Shown here piece by piece: positions 1-5,940 of a DNA stretch of 10,484 bases. Within the stretch, counting starts at the first letter, position 1. Every line of letters begins with the position of its first letter. The DNA comes from an uncultured Eubacteriales bacterium (lineage in GTDB: Bacteria > Bacillota > Clostridia > Christensenellales > CAG-314), in NCBI GenBank assembly GCA_948938605.1, contig CARAIG010000045.1, forward strand, positions 1 to 10,484. The letters run 5' to 3'. Made by a program: the position numbers and the translations under genes. Below the pieces are notes generated by a model. The model was not told the DNA's origin. It was given only the letters and a program-made list of their open reading frames with translations, and ran no database searches.

Positions 1-36
1 AGCCCATACTATTCGCGCTTACAGCGGTAATGGGCT
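1..36 (-). other. Stem-loop just downstream of tRNA-Cys
   Basis: A perfect 7-bp inverted repeat (AGCCCAT at 1-7, ATGGGCT at 30-36) encloses a smaller 4-bp hairpin (CGCT at 16-19, AGCG at 23-26). It starts four bases past the tRNA 3' end in the direction of tRNA transcription, so it may be a 3' processing signal or the stem of a terminator. Any U-tract would lie beyond the window edge, so terminator function cannot be confirmed. Confidence 0.35.
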
Positions 37-39
37 TAT

Positions 40-113
40 TGGAGGCACCACCCGGACTTGAACCGGGGGTAAAGGCTTTGCAGGCCTCTGCCTTACCACT
101 TGGCTATGGTGCC
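40..113 (-). tRNA. tRNA-Cys (anticodon GCA), CCA end encoded
   Basis: Read on the minus strand, this 74-base gene folds as a complete cloverleaf. The acceptor stem GGCACCA pairs perfectly with TGGTGCC. The anticodon stem GAGGC/GCCTT holds the loop CTGCAAA with anticodon GCA. The T-arm is CCCGG-TTCAAGT-CCGGG. The discriminator base is U, the known identity base for cysteine tRNA, and the terminal CCA is encoded (positions 42-40). It delivers cysteine at UGC and UGU codons. It has its own promoter about 16 bases upstream. Confidence 0.97.
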
Positions 114-128
114 GTACGAGTCTTTTAT

Positions 129-157
129 ATTCTATCAAAATAGTTAAAAAAAATCAA
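129..157 (-). promoter_or_regulatory. Promoter of tRNA-Cys
   Basis: On the minus strand, TTGATT (157-152) and TAGAAT (134-129) are separated by exactly 17 bases, with a TGn extension directly before the -10 box. The predicted start, near 122, is about nine bases before the mature tRNA 5' end, as expected for a short processed leader. Confidence 0.75.
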
Positions 158-277
158 CAATTTTGCTATATATTTTTAATAAATCCAATTTTGTATTTTG
201 TAAATCAAAAACAGTTTATTTTATGCTAGGAGTATTTCCTTTGTTACCGGTAGGTTGGTTTTAAATAATATTGTTTG

Positions 278-742
278 TTAAAGGACTGTTAGTTGCTGTT
301 CCAGTATATTAAAATTCTCGTCGAATTTAAAATACGCTTCAAAGTTTTTTCCTGCAAGTATTACGGGGTACCAAACCTTGTCGTCGGGCAGCATTTTGTC
401 AAAAGGTATTTTGTCTAAGTCGAACCATTCGGGACGCATTTCTTCCGATTCCTTTATTTCCCCTTCGTAATCGTCGGCAGTAAAGGTGTGCATAATAATG
501 TTAAGCCGCTCGCCTTTTTCAATTATATTGAATGTTATCACAGCGCGTTTTGTGTAGTTTACGGGCGTGACGTTTATTTCTTCGCGAGTTTCGCGAATCA
601 TACATTCTTCGACGGTTTCGCCGTTTTCGACCTTACCGCCCGCGCCGTTATATTTACCCACGCTAAATCCGCGCTTTTTTTGCGCAAGTAAAATTTTATT
701 GTTTTTAATTATTAGTAATAGCGTTGTTATCCTGTCTTTCAT
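278..742 (-). CDS. MTH1-like Nudix hydrolase (8-oxo-dGTP diphosphatase)
   Basis: A 154-residue Nudix hydrolase predicted to remove oxidised purine nucleotides from the cytoplasmic pool by cutting them to the monophosphate. The Nudix box runs from Gly36 to Val58: G36, E42, then R50-E51 and the metal-binding E54-E55. It departs from consensus at T52 and N57. Recalled from memory, the protein matches human MTH1/NUDT1 along its whole length, more than it matches E. coli MutT. Shared elements are the KKRGF segment (22-26), GGKV (35-38), the EMRP-W-F block (101-107), the IPF segment (112-114), PDD (119-121) and a C-terminal YFKF. MTH1 uses its paired Asp and a nearby Trp to bind the purine; the paired Asp is present (D120, D121), but the Trp is Leu118 here. 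The ATG start lacks a clear Shine-Dalgarno site. A strong promoter lies upstream, divergent from DUF1846. Confidence 0.93.
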   Translation of the reverse strand: MKDRITTLLLIIKNNKILLAQKKRGFSVGKYNGAGGKVENGETVEECMIRETREEINVTPVNYTKRAVITFNIIEKGERLNIIMHTFTADDYEGEIKESEEMRPEWFDLDKIPFDKMLPDDKVWYPVILAGKNFEAYFKFDENFNILEQQLTVL

Positions 743-798
743 ATTGATGTAAATTTAGTATAGAGTAGTGTTTTTATTTATTTTACCGTTGTTATAAA

Positions 799-827
799 AT
801 TATATCACATAAATGCTGTCTTTACAA
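799..827 (-). promoter_or_regulatory. Promoter of the Nudix hydrolase gene
   Basis: On the minus strand, TTGTAA (827-822) and a perfect TATAAT (804-799) are separated by 17 bases, with TG one base before the -10 box (extended -10). The predicted start near 792 leaves a leader of about 50 bases before the ATG at 742. Confidence 0.8.
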
Positions 828-870
828 TATTCCGTCCAATAAAATTATTTATTAAAAATACTTCAACTTA

Positions 871-899
871 TTGAAACGGTTAGACTTTTGTGTTAAAAT
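871..899 (+). promoter_or_regulatory. Promoter of the DUF1846 gene
   Basis: TTGAAA (871-876) and TAAAAT (894-899) are separated by 17 bases, with a TGn extended -10. The predicted start near 906 lies after an upstream in-frame TTG at 903, which argues against that codon as translation start. It diverges from the Nudix promoter, their -35 boxes being about 43 bases apart. Confidence 0.8.
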
Positions 900-921
900 A
901 ATTTGGTATTATTTCCAAAAG

Positions 922-928
922 AAAGGGG
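922..928 (+). promoter_or_regulatory. Ribosome binding site that fixes the DUF1846 start
   Basis: AAAGGGG sits seven bases before the ATG at 936. It selects this codon over the in-frame TTG at 903, which has no such site and would lie upstream of the predicted transcript start. Confidence 0.75.
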
Positions 929-935
929 CGGTAAA

Positions 936-2417
936 ATGAAAATAGGATTCGATAACGATAAGTATTTACAACTGCAATCTCAAAAGATTTTTGAACGCGT
1001 AAACGAGTTTGGCGGTAAGTTATATCTTGAATTTGGCGGAAAACTTTTTGACGATTACCACGCTTCGCGTGTTTTGCCGGGATTTATGCCGGACAGCAAA
1101 GTAGTAATGCTTTCGCAAATGCGAGACAAGGTGGAAATAGTTTTTGTAATAAGCGCTATCGATATTGCTCAAAATAAACTCCGTTCGGATGTTGGCATTA
1201 CGTATGACGAGGATGTTTTGCGTCTTTACGATTTGTTGACCAACCGCGGACTTTATGTAGGTAGTATTGTTATATCTCAATTTAGTAAGGAAAATACGTC
1301 TGCGGTTAAATTTCAGCGTAAGTTGGAAAGTCACGGAATAAAAGTTTACCGCCATTACCATATTGACGGGTATCCGTCGGACGTGGCGCATATTGTATCC
1401 GAAGACGGTTTTGGTAAAAACGATTACATTGAAACAACACGCAACATAGTAGTGGTAACGGCTCCCGGACCGGGTAGCGGTAAAATGGCAACTTGCCTTT
1501 CGCAAATGTATCACGATTCCTTATGCGGAATTAAAAGCGGTTATGCCAAGTACGAAACTTTTCCTATTTGGAATTTGCCGCTTAACCACCCTGTAAACAT
1601 TGCTTACGAAGCCGCGACGGCGGATTTGAACGATATTAATATGATAGACCCTTGGCATATGCAGGCGTACGGTTTGTCGGCTGTAAATTACAACCGCGAT
1701 GTTGAAGTTTTTCCCGTTCTTAATGCAATATTTGCCAAGGTATTGGGGAATACACCGTACAAGTCGCCTACGGATATGGGCGTTAATATGGTGGGATATT
1801 GTATTTCCGACGATGATGCGTGCATTGAAGCGAGCAAGCAGGAAATTATCCGTCGTTACCTTTTGGCGAAAGTTGCTGCACGCAAAGGGCAATTGAGTTA
1901 TGCAATTGCAGACAAATTGCAGTTGATGATGTCTAGACTTAATTTAGAGGAAAATGACCGTAAAGTGCTTGTAGAAGCACGTAAGCACGAACAGATGTCA
2001 GGCTGTCATTCGGCGGCCATTGAATTGCCTGACGGAAGGATTGCATGCGGCAAAAAGTCGGACTTGTTGAGTTCGGCAGCAGCAACATTACTTAATGCCG
2101 TAAAAGCGTTAGCTAATTTACCCGATGTTAATTTGATTGCGCCTAGTGCCTTGGAACCGATACAACGTCTTAAAACCGAAAGTCTTGGCGATATTGCAAC
2201 GGAATTGCGTTGCGACGAAGCATTAATAGCACTTACGGTATCGGCGTCCGTTAACCCTATGGCGGGGCTTGCCGTCGAACAGTTAACAAAACTGCGCGGT
2301 TGTCAAATGCACTTGACTACAATACCTTCGCATGCCGACGCAAAAATACTTCGCAAACTTGGTCTGCAAGTTACTAGCGACGATAAATATTCTTGCAAGC
2401 AAGTTTATTTTAGTTAA
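936..2417 (+). CDS. DUF1846 family protein (UPF0371)
   Basis: A 493-residue soluble protein recognised as DUF1846, at the family's usual length of about 500 residues, so it appears intact. Features supporting the call are the N-terminal KLYLEFGGKLFDDYHASRV block (residues 28-46), the LPGF-P-S-K segment just after it and the glycine-rich APGPGSGKMAT stretch (176-186). The latter looks like a Walker A phosphate-binding loop (GPGSGK at 178-183). The conserved LNHPVN and AYEAATADL segments follow at about 215-231. No signal peptide or membrane span is visible. The biochemical role of the family is not established; a nucleotide-binding function is inference from the loop. The gene stands alone with its own promoter and a good ribosome binding site, and looks like housekeeping chromosome flanking the defence cassette. 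Confidence 0.92.
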   Translation: MKIGFDNDKYLQLQSQKIFERVNEFGGKLYLEFGGKLFDDYHASRVLPGFMPDSKVVMLSQMRDKVEIVFVISAIDIAQNKLRSDVGITYDEDVLRLYDLLTNRGLYVGSIVISQFSKENTSAVKFQRKLESHGIKVYRHYHIDGYPSDVAHIVSEDGFGKNDYIETTRNIVVVTAPGPGSGKMATCLSQMYHDSLCGIKSGYAKYETFPIWNLPLNHPVNIAYEAATADLNDINMIDPWHMQAYGLSAVNYNRDVEVFPVLNAIFAKVLGNTPYKSPTDMGVNMVGYCISDDDACIEASKQEIIRRYLLAKVAARKGQLSYAIADKLQLMMSRLNLEENDRKVLVEARKHEQMSGCHSAAIELPDGRIACGKKSDLLSSAAATLLNAVKALANLPDVNLIAPSALEPIQRLKTESLGDIATELRCDEALIALTVSASVNPMAGLAVEQLTKLRGCQMHLTTIPSHADAKILRKLGLQVTSDDKYSCKQVYFS

Positions 2418-2829
2418 AGGTTAGCAAAATAAAATGAGTATAGAACTATATTCACACAATTATTGAAAAGTTCGGGAATTTATAACAAAAATATGCAAAA
2501 TTAAAGTGGCGGATTAACTCCACAATTCGTTCCATAATAAAATTCGTCACCTAACAAAAAATGCCAAAGTGGTTTTAAAGAAAAACTAAAATTTGGCGCA
2601 AAAACACCAGATTTTAGGTTAAAATAGCTAGGGTAGAAGGGCTTGAATCTGCGAATGATGGAGGTCAGAACTTTTAATTGCAAAAACAGGGCATTTCTTA
2701 TAAGTTTTGACGCTAATTTTAGCCGTTTTTAAGCAACTTTTATAACAAATTTACGGTTTTAGCGCCGATTTTACCAAAAAATTGCGCAAACTTGCCCGTT
2801 TTTGCCCCACAATTGCCACGACGAAAATA

Positions 2830-2874
2830 CCCGTAAATTCCCCGTTAATTTCCCGCCTTTTATCCCGTAAAATG
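2830..2874 (+). repeat. Degenerate 11-bp tandem repeat, four units
   Basis: Four adjacent units each begin CCCG: CCCGTAAATTC (2830), CCCGTTAATTT (2841), CCCGCCTTTTAT (2852) and CCCGTAAAATG (2864). The spacing is 11, 11 and 12 bases, so the GC-rich parts fall on about the same face of the helix. Looser GCCC units at 2794, 2804 and 2815 may extend it to the left. Function is unknown. Confidence 0.6.
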
Positions 2875-2927
2875 CAGGAAACCCAATCGGGTATTGACAC
2901 ACAATTATAACAAAAATTTCAACCCCT

Positions 2928-2961
2928 AAAGCGACGAAACCAAACCATTTCGCCGCTTTTT
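2928..2961 (+). terminator. Intrinsic (rho-independent) terminator
   Basis: AAAGCGACGAAA (2928-2939) pairs with TTTCGCCGCTTT (2948-2959) around an 8-base loop, with one A-C mismatch, and runs into a T-tract (2957-2961). It is oriented for rightward transcription. It lies about 510 bases after the DUF1846 stop with no gene between, so it ends either a long DUF1846 3' tail or an unannotated transcript. It also insulates the downstream cassette from read-through. Confidence 0.65.
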
Positions 2962-2990
2962 ATAATAAGTACAAAGTCAATTTATCTATG

Positions 2991-3019
2991 CTGATTAAAC
3001 TTGCTCTTTTTAGTATAAT
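2991..3019 (+). promoter_or_regulatory. Possible upstream promoter facing the cassette
   Basis: A perfect TATAAT (3014-3019) follows CTGATT (2991-2996) at 17 bases. The -35 box is poor. If real, it would give a leader of about 150 bases before the HTH gene, passing through a repeated AATTATC motif (3066-3072 and 3079-3085). The 3116-3144 promoter is clearly stronger. Confidence 0.3.
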
Positions 3020-3109
3020 GTGTATGGTGTAGCTAAATATTTTTATTTGTGATTAAATAATTAACAATTATCGCTGAAAATTATCAATTATTGTCACATT
3101 AGACGTAAG

Positions 3110-3163
3110 TAAGCATTGACTTTTTATTTTTGAAATGCTAAAATAATGCTAAGTTAATGTTAA
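3110..3163. promoter_or_regulatory. Operator-like array over the cassette promoter
   Basis: Three direct repeats with an exact 11-base period lie just before the HTH gene: AATGCTAA at 3134-3141, AATGCTAA at 3145-3152 and AATGTTAA at 3156-3163. A near-match in inverted orientation (TAAGCATT, 3110-3117) overlaps the -35 box. The first direct copy overlaps the -10 box, the others the start point and early leader. Repeats spaced one helical turn apart suit cooperative binding by a small HTH protein. The likely ligand is the adjacent HTH product, giving autoregulation of the operon; this is inference. Confidence 0.6.
3116..3144 (+). promoter_or_regulatory. Main promoter of the restriction-modification cassette
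   Basis: TTGACT (3116-3121, five of six consensus bases) and TAAAAT (3139-3144, five of six) are separated by 17 bases, with TGC directly before the -10 box. The predicted start is near 3151, giving a leader of about 26 bases to the HTH start. No comparable promoter was noticed in the tight gene junctions downstream, so this one may drive the whole cassette. Confidence 0.8.
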
Positions 3164-3176
3164 GCGGAGCAAAAGT

Positions 3177-3368
3177 ATGACATATTCCGAAAAAATCAAA
3201 ATCGTAAGAGAAAAATTGCTTCTAACACAAGACGAAATCGCTAATGAACTCGGCGTCAATTCTATCACGGTTTGCCGCTGGGAAACTGGAAAAAGCGAAC
3301 CTAATATGAAAGCCAAAAAGGCTATACGAGATTTTTGTATCGAAAAAGGATTGGTGTTTGAAGATTAA
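3177..3368 (+). CDS. Small XRE-family HTH regulator, C-protein-like
   Basis: A 63-residue protein that is almost entirely one helix-turn-helix domain of the Cro/C1 (XRE) type. The LTQDEIANELGV stretch (about 16-27) forms the first helix and turn, and the NSITVCRWETGK segment (28-39) the recognition helix and the conserved W-E-x-G-K end. It has a GGAG site eight bases before the ATG. As first gene of a type II restriction-modification operon, behind a promoter overlapped by 11-bp repeats, it fits a controller (C) protein that delays or limits endonuclease expression. It is slightly shorter than the roughly 80 residues usual for such proteins. Its stop codon abuts the vsr start codon (TAAATG). 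The family call is firm; the control role is inferred from context. Confidence 0.9.
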   Translation: MTYSEKIKIVREKLLLTQDEIANELGVNSITVCRWETGKSEPNMKAKKAIRDFCIEKGLVFED

Positions 3369-3788
3369 ATGGCTAATTCAAAAGAGAGCATTTCCAAAAA
3401 TATGCGGCATAACAAAAGCAAAGGAACAAAACCGGAACTTATGTTATGTGCGGAATTATGGCGACGAGGATTGCGATATAGAAAAAATTGCAAGTCTGTT
3501 TACGGAAAGCCCGATATTGCTTTTATAGGAAAGAAAATTGCAATTTTCGTTGACGGTAAAATGTGGCACGGATATGATTGGGAAAGGCAAAAAAACGACT
3601 TCAAAAGTAATCGCGAATATTGGATTCCGAAGATAGAACGAAACATAGAACGCGATGCGGAAGTGAACGATCGACTTTTATCGCTCGGGTGGCAAGTGTT
3701 AAGATTTTGGGATTTTGAAATCAAAAAGGATCTAAAATCTTGTGCCGATAAAATTGAGCAAGCATATCAAAACCTAGTAATGAGGTAA
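3369..3788 (+). CDS. vsr: Vsr-type DNA mismatch endonuclease
   Basis: A 139-residue very-short-patch repair endonuclease. This family nicks DNA 5' of a T mispaired with G, the product of 5-methylcytosine deamination, and so limits mutation caused by a partner methyltransferase. Visible family blocks are the N-terminal SKNMRHNKSKGTKPE (9-23), GKPDI with the metal-binding Asp49, FVDGKMWHG (60-68), the FW-x-KI-like YWIPKIERNIERD block (84-96) and LGWQVLRFWDFEI (106-118). Compared with remembered E. coli Vsr, the first active-site His (H64) is Asp62 while H69 is kept as His67, and the zinc-binding His/Cys cluster is missing. Such shortened forms are common in Bacillota. It starts right on the HTH stop codon with a weak ribosome site, suggesting coupled translation, and precedes the HpaII-like methyltransferase by five bases. 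Confidence 0.93.
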   Translation: MANSKESISKNMRHNKSKGTKPELMLCAELWRRGLRYRKNCKSVYGKPDIAFIGKKIAIFVDGKMWHGYDWERQKNDFKSNREYWIPKIERNIERDAEVNDRLLSLGWQVLRFWDFEIKKDLKSCADKIEQAYQNLVMR

Positions 3789-3793
3789 GAACT

Positions 3794-4792
3794 ATGGATA
3801 AATTAAAATCAATAGACTTATTTGCCGGCATCGGTGGAATACGACTCGGCTTCGAAAAAGCATTCGGAGATATGTTGGAAACCGTTTTTGTAAGCGAATG
3901 GGACGAATACGCTCAAAAAACATATAAATCGAATTTTAACGATGATTTCGATATTGCCGGCGATATTACAAAAATTTCGGAGAAAGATATTCCCGATTTC
4001 GATATATGTCTTGCGGGTTTTCCGTGCCAGGCGTTTAGTCTTGCTGGACAGCGCAAAGGTTTTCAAGACGACTATAAAGGAATGTTGCGAGGAACACTGT
4101 TTTTCGATGTTGCAAGAATTTGCGCCGAAAAAAAGCCGAAAGTCATTTTTTGCGAAAACGTAAAAGGACTTACCATTCACGATAAAGGCAGGACTTTCGA
4201 AATTATTACCGAAACTTTGAAAGAAATCGGTTATACTCCTTTCCAAAGAGTCCTTAACAGCCGCGATTTCGGAGTTCCGCAAAACCGCGAACGCATCTAT
4301 ATCGTCGCGTTTCGCAACGATATTGCGCCCGATAAATTTACGTTTCCCGAGCCTACCGATTCGAGCAAACGCATTAAAGACATAATCGAAGAAAAACCGG
4401 TAGCGGCGAAATATTATTTGAGCGAATGTTATTTGCAAACGCTTATTAATCACAAGGCGCGTCACGCGGCAAAAGGCAACGGGTTCGGCTATGAGGTGCG
4501 CGATTTTGACGATGTCGCAGGTGCTATCGTGTGCGGCGGTATGGGCAGAGAACGCAACTTGATTGTCGATAAACGACAAACCGATTTAACGCCTACTACG
4601 CATATTAAGGGAGAAATCAACAAACACGGTATTCGCAAAATGACGCCGCGCGAATGGGCGAGATTGCAAGGCTTTCCGGATGATTACAAATTAGTGCTTG
4701 CGGATGTTCATTTATATAAGCAATTCGGCAATAGCGTGACGGTACCGGTAATACAAGCGATAGCGGAGAGAGTCAAGGAGATACTCGAATGA
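3794..4792 (+). CDS. hpaIIM: Cytosine-5 DNA methyltransferase, M.HpaII-like (CCGG)
   Basis: A 332-residue DNA (cytosine-5) methyltransferase using S-adenosylmethionine. All key motifs are in order: I DLFAGIGGIRLGFE (8-21), IV GFPCQAFS with catalytic Cys78, VI ENVKGL (121-126), VIII QNRERIYIV (163-171), IX RKMTPREWARLQGFP (281-295) and X QFGNSV (310-315). The target-recognition region matches remembered M.HpaII very closely: KYYLS (206-210), HKARH, KGNGFGYE (227-234), GGMGRERNL (248-256), TPTT-IKGE (266-274). M.HpaII methylates the inner C of CCGG, so the same site is predicted here. M.HpaII has an extra N-terminal extension that this protein lacks. GAGG sits eight bases before the ATG. The stop overlaps the endonuclease start (ATGA). 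Confidence 0.95.
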   Translation: MDKLKSIDLFAGIGGIRLGFEKAFGDMLETVFVSEWDEYAQKTYKSNFNDDFDIAGDITKISEKDIPDFDICLAGFPCQAFSLAGQRKGFQDDYKGMLRGTLFFDVARICAEKKPKVIFCENVKGLTIHDKGRTFEIITETLKEIGYTPFQRVLNSRDFGVPQNRERIYIVAFRNDIAPDKFTFPEPTDSSKRIKDIIEEKPVAAKYYLSECYLQTLINHKARHAAKGNGFGYEVRDFDDVAGAIVCGGMGRERNLIVDKRQTDLTPTTHIKGEINKHGIRKMTPREWARLQGFPDDYKLVLADVHLYKQFGNSVTVPVIQAIAERVKEILE

Positions 4793-5940
4793 TAGAATCG
4801 ATCAAAGGAAAAACATTAAATAAAGGTGAATGGGCGGAATTTTATGTAATGCTCAAACTTCTCGGCGAAGGCAAACTCTATACCGCCGATAAACTTTTGA
4901 AAAAGAAATTGGACAGTTATTTAGACATAATGCGAGTAATTCGACAGGAATTCGATACGCAAGTGTTAGAATACATAGTCGATAAAGATAATTCCGTCGT
5001 TACGGTAAAACCGCAAGATTCTTCTACGGTTTTTGCTTCGATTCCTATGCAAGAGTTCAGCGAAAACGCTCGCGTGTTATTTTCGGGAATTAGAAATCTT
5101 AAAGGCAATTCTATTCCCGCGCCCGATTCTGTATGCGATTTTGCAAAAGTTATTTATGTAAGCAAACCGAAAGCGCCTGCGGTAAAATCGCTTAAAAAAC
5201 AGTTCGGCGGTAAAAACGATATTATTATCGAGGTCCGCGACGGGCAAACGGCTATCGTATCTGTTATGGGTTTTTCGATTAAGTCGAAGTTCGGTCAAAA
5301 TCCTACATTGTTTAATGCTGGTTCGTCTTCTCAATATTTATTTAAGTTGAGTAATTGCGACGAAACAATTGCTAACGAATTTAATTCCATAACCGAAAAC
5401 GGCGGACGCGGATGGGGAAAGTGTAAGCGGTATCTTACCGAACATAACATTTCATTGAAATTCGATAGAACGCAAAATCCGATATACGAGAGCAATTTGT
5501 TCCTCATTCGCGAATCGATGAGTAAAATAATGGCTTGGTGCGTTAAAGATAGGCTTATCGATGCCATAAACGATTTCAATGTGAAAGAAACAGTCGAAAG
5601 AATGATCGCCGCTAATCCTCTTTCCGTTCCAAATCCCGAAATATATTACGAAAAAGCCGTTAAGGATTTTCTTATGGCGGGCTTTACGGGTATGACCGCA
5701 GGCAAAAAGTGGGACGGTAAAGAACAAGTCAACGGCGGTTATATCGTCGTTACGGATGACGGCGACGTTATATGTTATCATTCGAGCGACAGAGAATCGT
5801 TCCGCGATTACTTGTATCGTAACACCTACTTCGAATACGTGAGTTCGGACAAATATTGTTGGAGTCGCATTATTAAAATCGACGACGAATATTATTTGCC
5901 GTTAAATGTTTCCGTTAGGTTTAATACGCATACGAGATAA
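4789..5940 (+). CDS. hpaIIR: HpaII-family type II restriction endonuclease (CCGG)
   Basis: A 383-residue restriction endonuclease of the HpaII family, slightly longer than HpaII itself (about 358). Family landmarks are the N-terminal NKGEWAEFYVMLKLLGEGKLY (key residues at 11-31) and the catalytic core: GGKNDI (140-145, Asp144) and GFSIKSKFG (161-169, Lys165). The C-terminal block with FLMAGFTGMTAGKKWDG and the NGGYIVV and CYHSSDR motifs also matches. The core is a PD-(D/E)XK-type site with Ser163 in place of the usual Glu/Gln, as remembered for HpaII. It is predicted to cut unmethylated CCGG. The ATG has AAGGAG eight bases before it and overlaps the methyltransferase stop by four bases, so modification enzyme is translated first. 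Its own stop shares a base with the next start (TAATG). Confidence 0.93.
   Translation: MIESIKGKTLNKGEWAEFYVMLKLLGEGKLYTADKLLKKKLDSYLDIMRVIRQEFDTQVLEYIVDKDNSVVTVKPQDSSTVFASIPMQEFSENARVLFSGIRNLKGNSIPAPDSVCDFAKVIYVSKPKAPAVKSLKKQFGGKNDIIIEVRDGQTAIVSVMGFSIKSKFGQNPTLFNAGSSSQYLFKLSNCDETIANEFNSITENGGRGWGKCKRYLTEHNISLKFDRTQNPIYESNLFLIRESMSKIMAWCVKDRLIDAINDFNVKETVERMIAANPLSVPNPEIYYEKAVKDFLMAGFTGMTAGKKWDGKEQVNGGYIVVTDDGDVICYHSSDRESFRDYLYRNTYFEYVSSDKYCWSRIIKIDDEYYLPLNVSVRFNTHTR

Larger units (their letters stand above)
2418..3176. other. 759-base gene-free region between chromosome and defence cassette
   Basis: No convincing gene was found on either strand; the longest open frame (60 codons, minus, 2501-2683) lacks a ribosome binding site and recognisable protein features. 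The middle part (about 2760-2880) is visibly richer in C than G on the plus strand. It contains an 11-bp degenerate tandem repeat (2830-2874), and one unit recurs inverted at 2748-2756 (AATTTACGG against CCGTAAATT at 2831-2839). A terminator lies at 2928-2961. The right end holds promoter and operator elements for the cassette. It probably marks the junction where the cassette joined the chromosome, but no attachment-site duplication was seen. Confidence 0.6.

Noticed and set aside
903..935. TTG at 903 as start of the DUF1846 protein
   Set aside because: It lies upstream of the predicted transcript start and has no ribosome site, while the ATG at 936 has AAAGGGG at seven bases.
2501..2683. 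60-codon minus-strand open frame in the intergenic region
   Set aside because: No ribosome binding site, promoter or recognisable domain; composition fits chance in AT-rich DNA.
2712..2723. GCTAATTTTAGC palindrome followed by C, C, G and a T-run
   Set aside because: Five-base arms with a two-base loop cannot form a stable terminator hairpin.
2894..2910. Perfect TTGACA near TATAAC in the intergenic region
   Set aside because: The two boxes are only about seven bases apart, far from the 17 needed, and nothing resembling a -10 box lies at the right distance.
3818..4579. 253-codon open frame antisense to the HpaII-like methyltransferase
   Set aside because: It is the mirror of a gene with all canonical motifs; it has no recognisable domain and arises from the codon bias of the plus strand.
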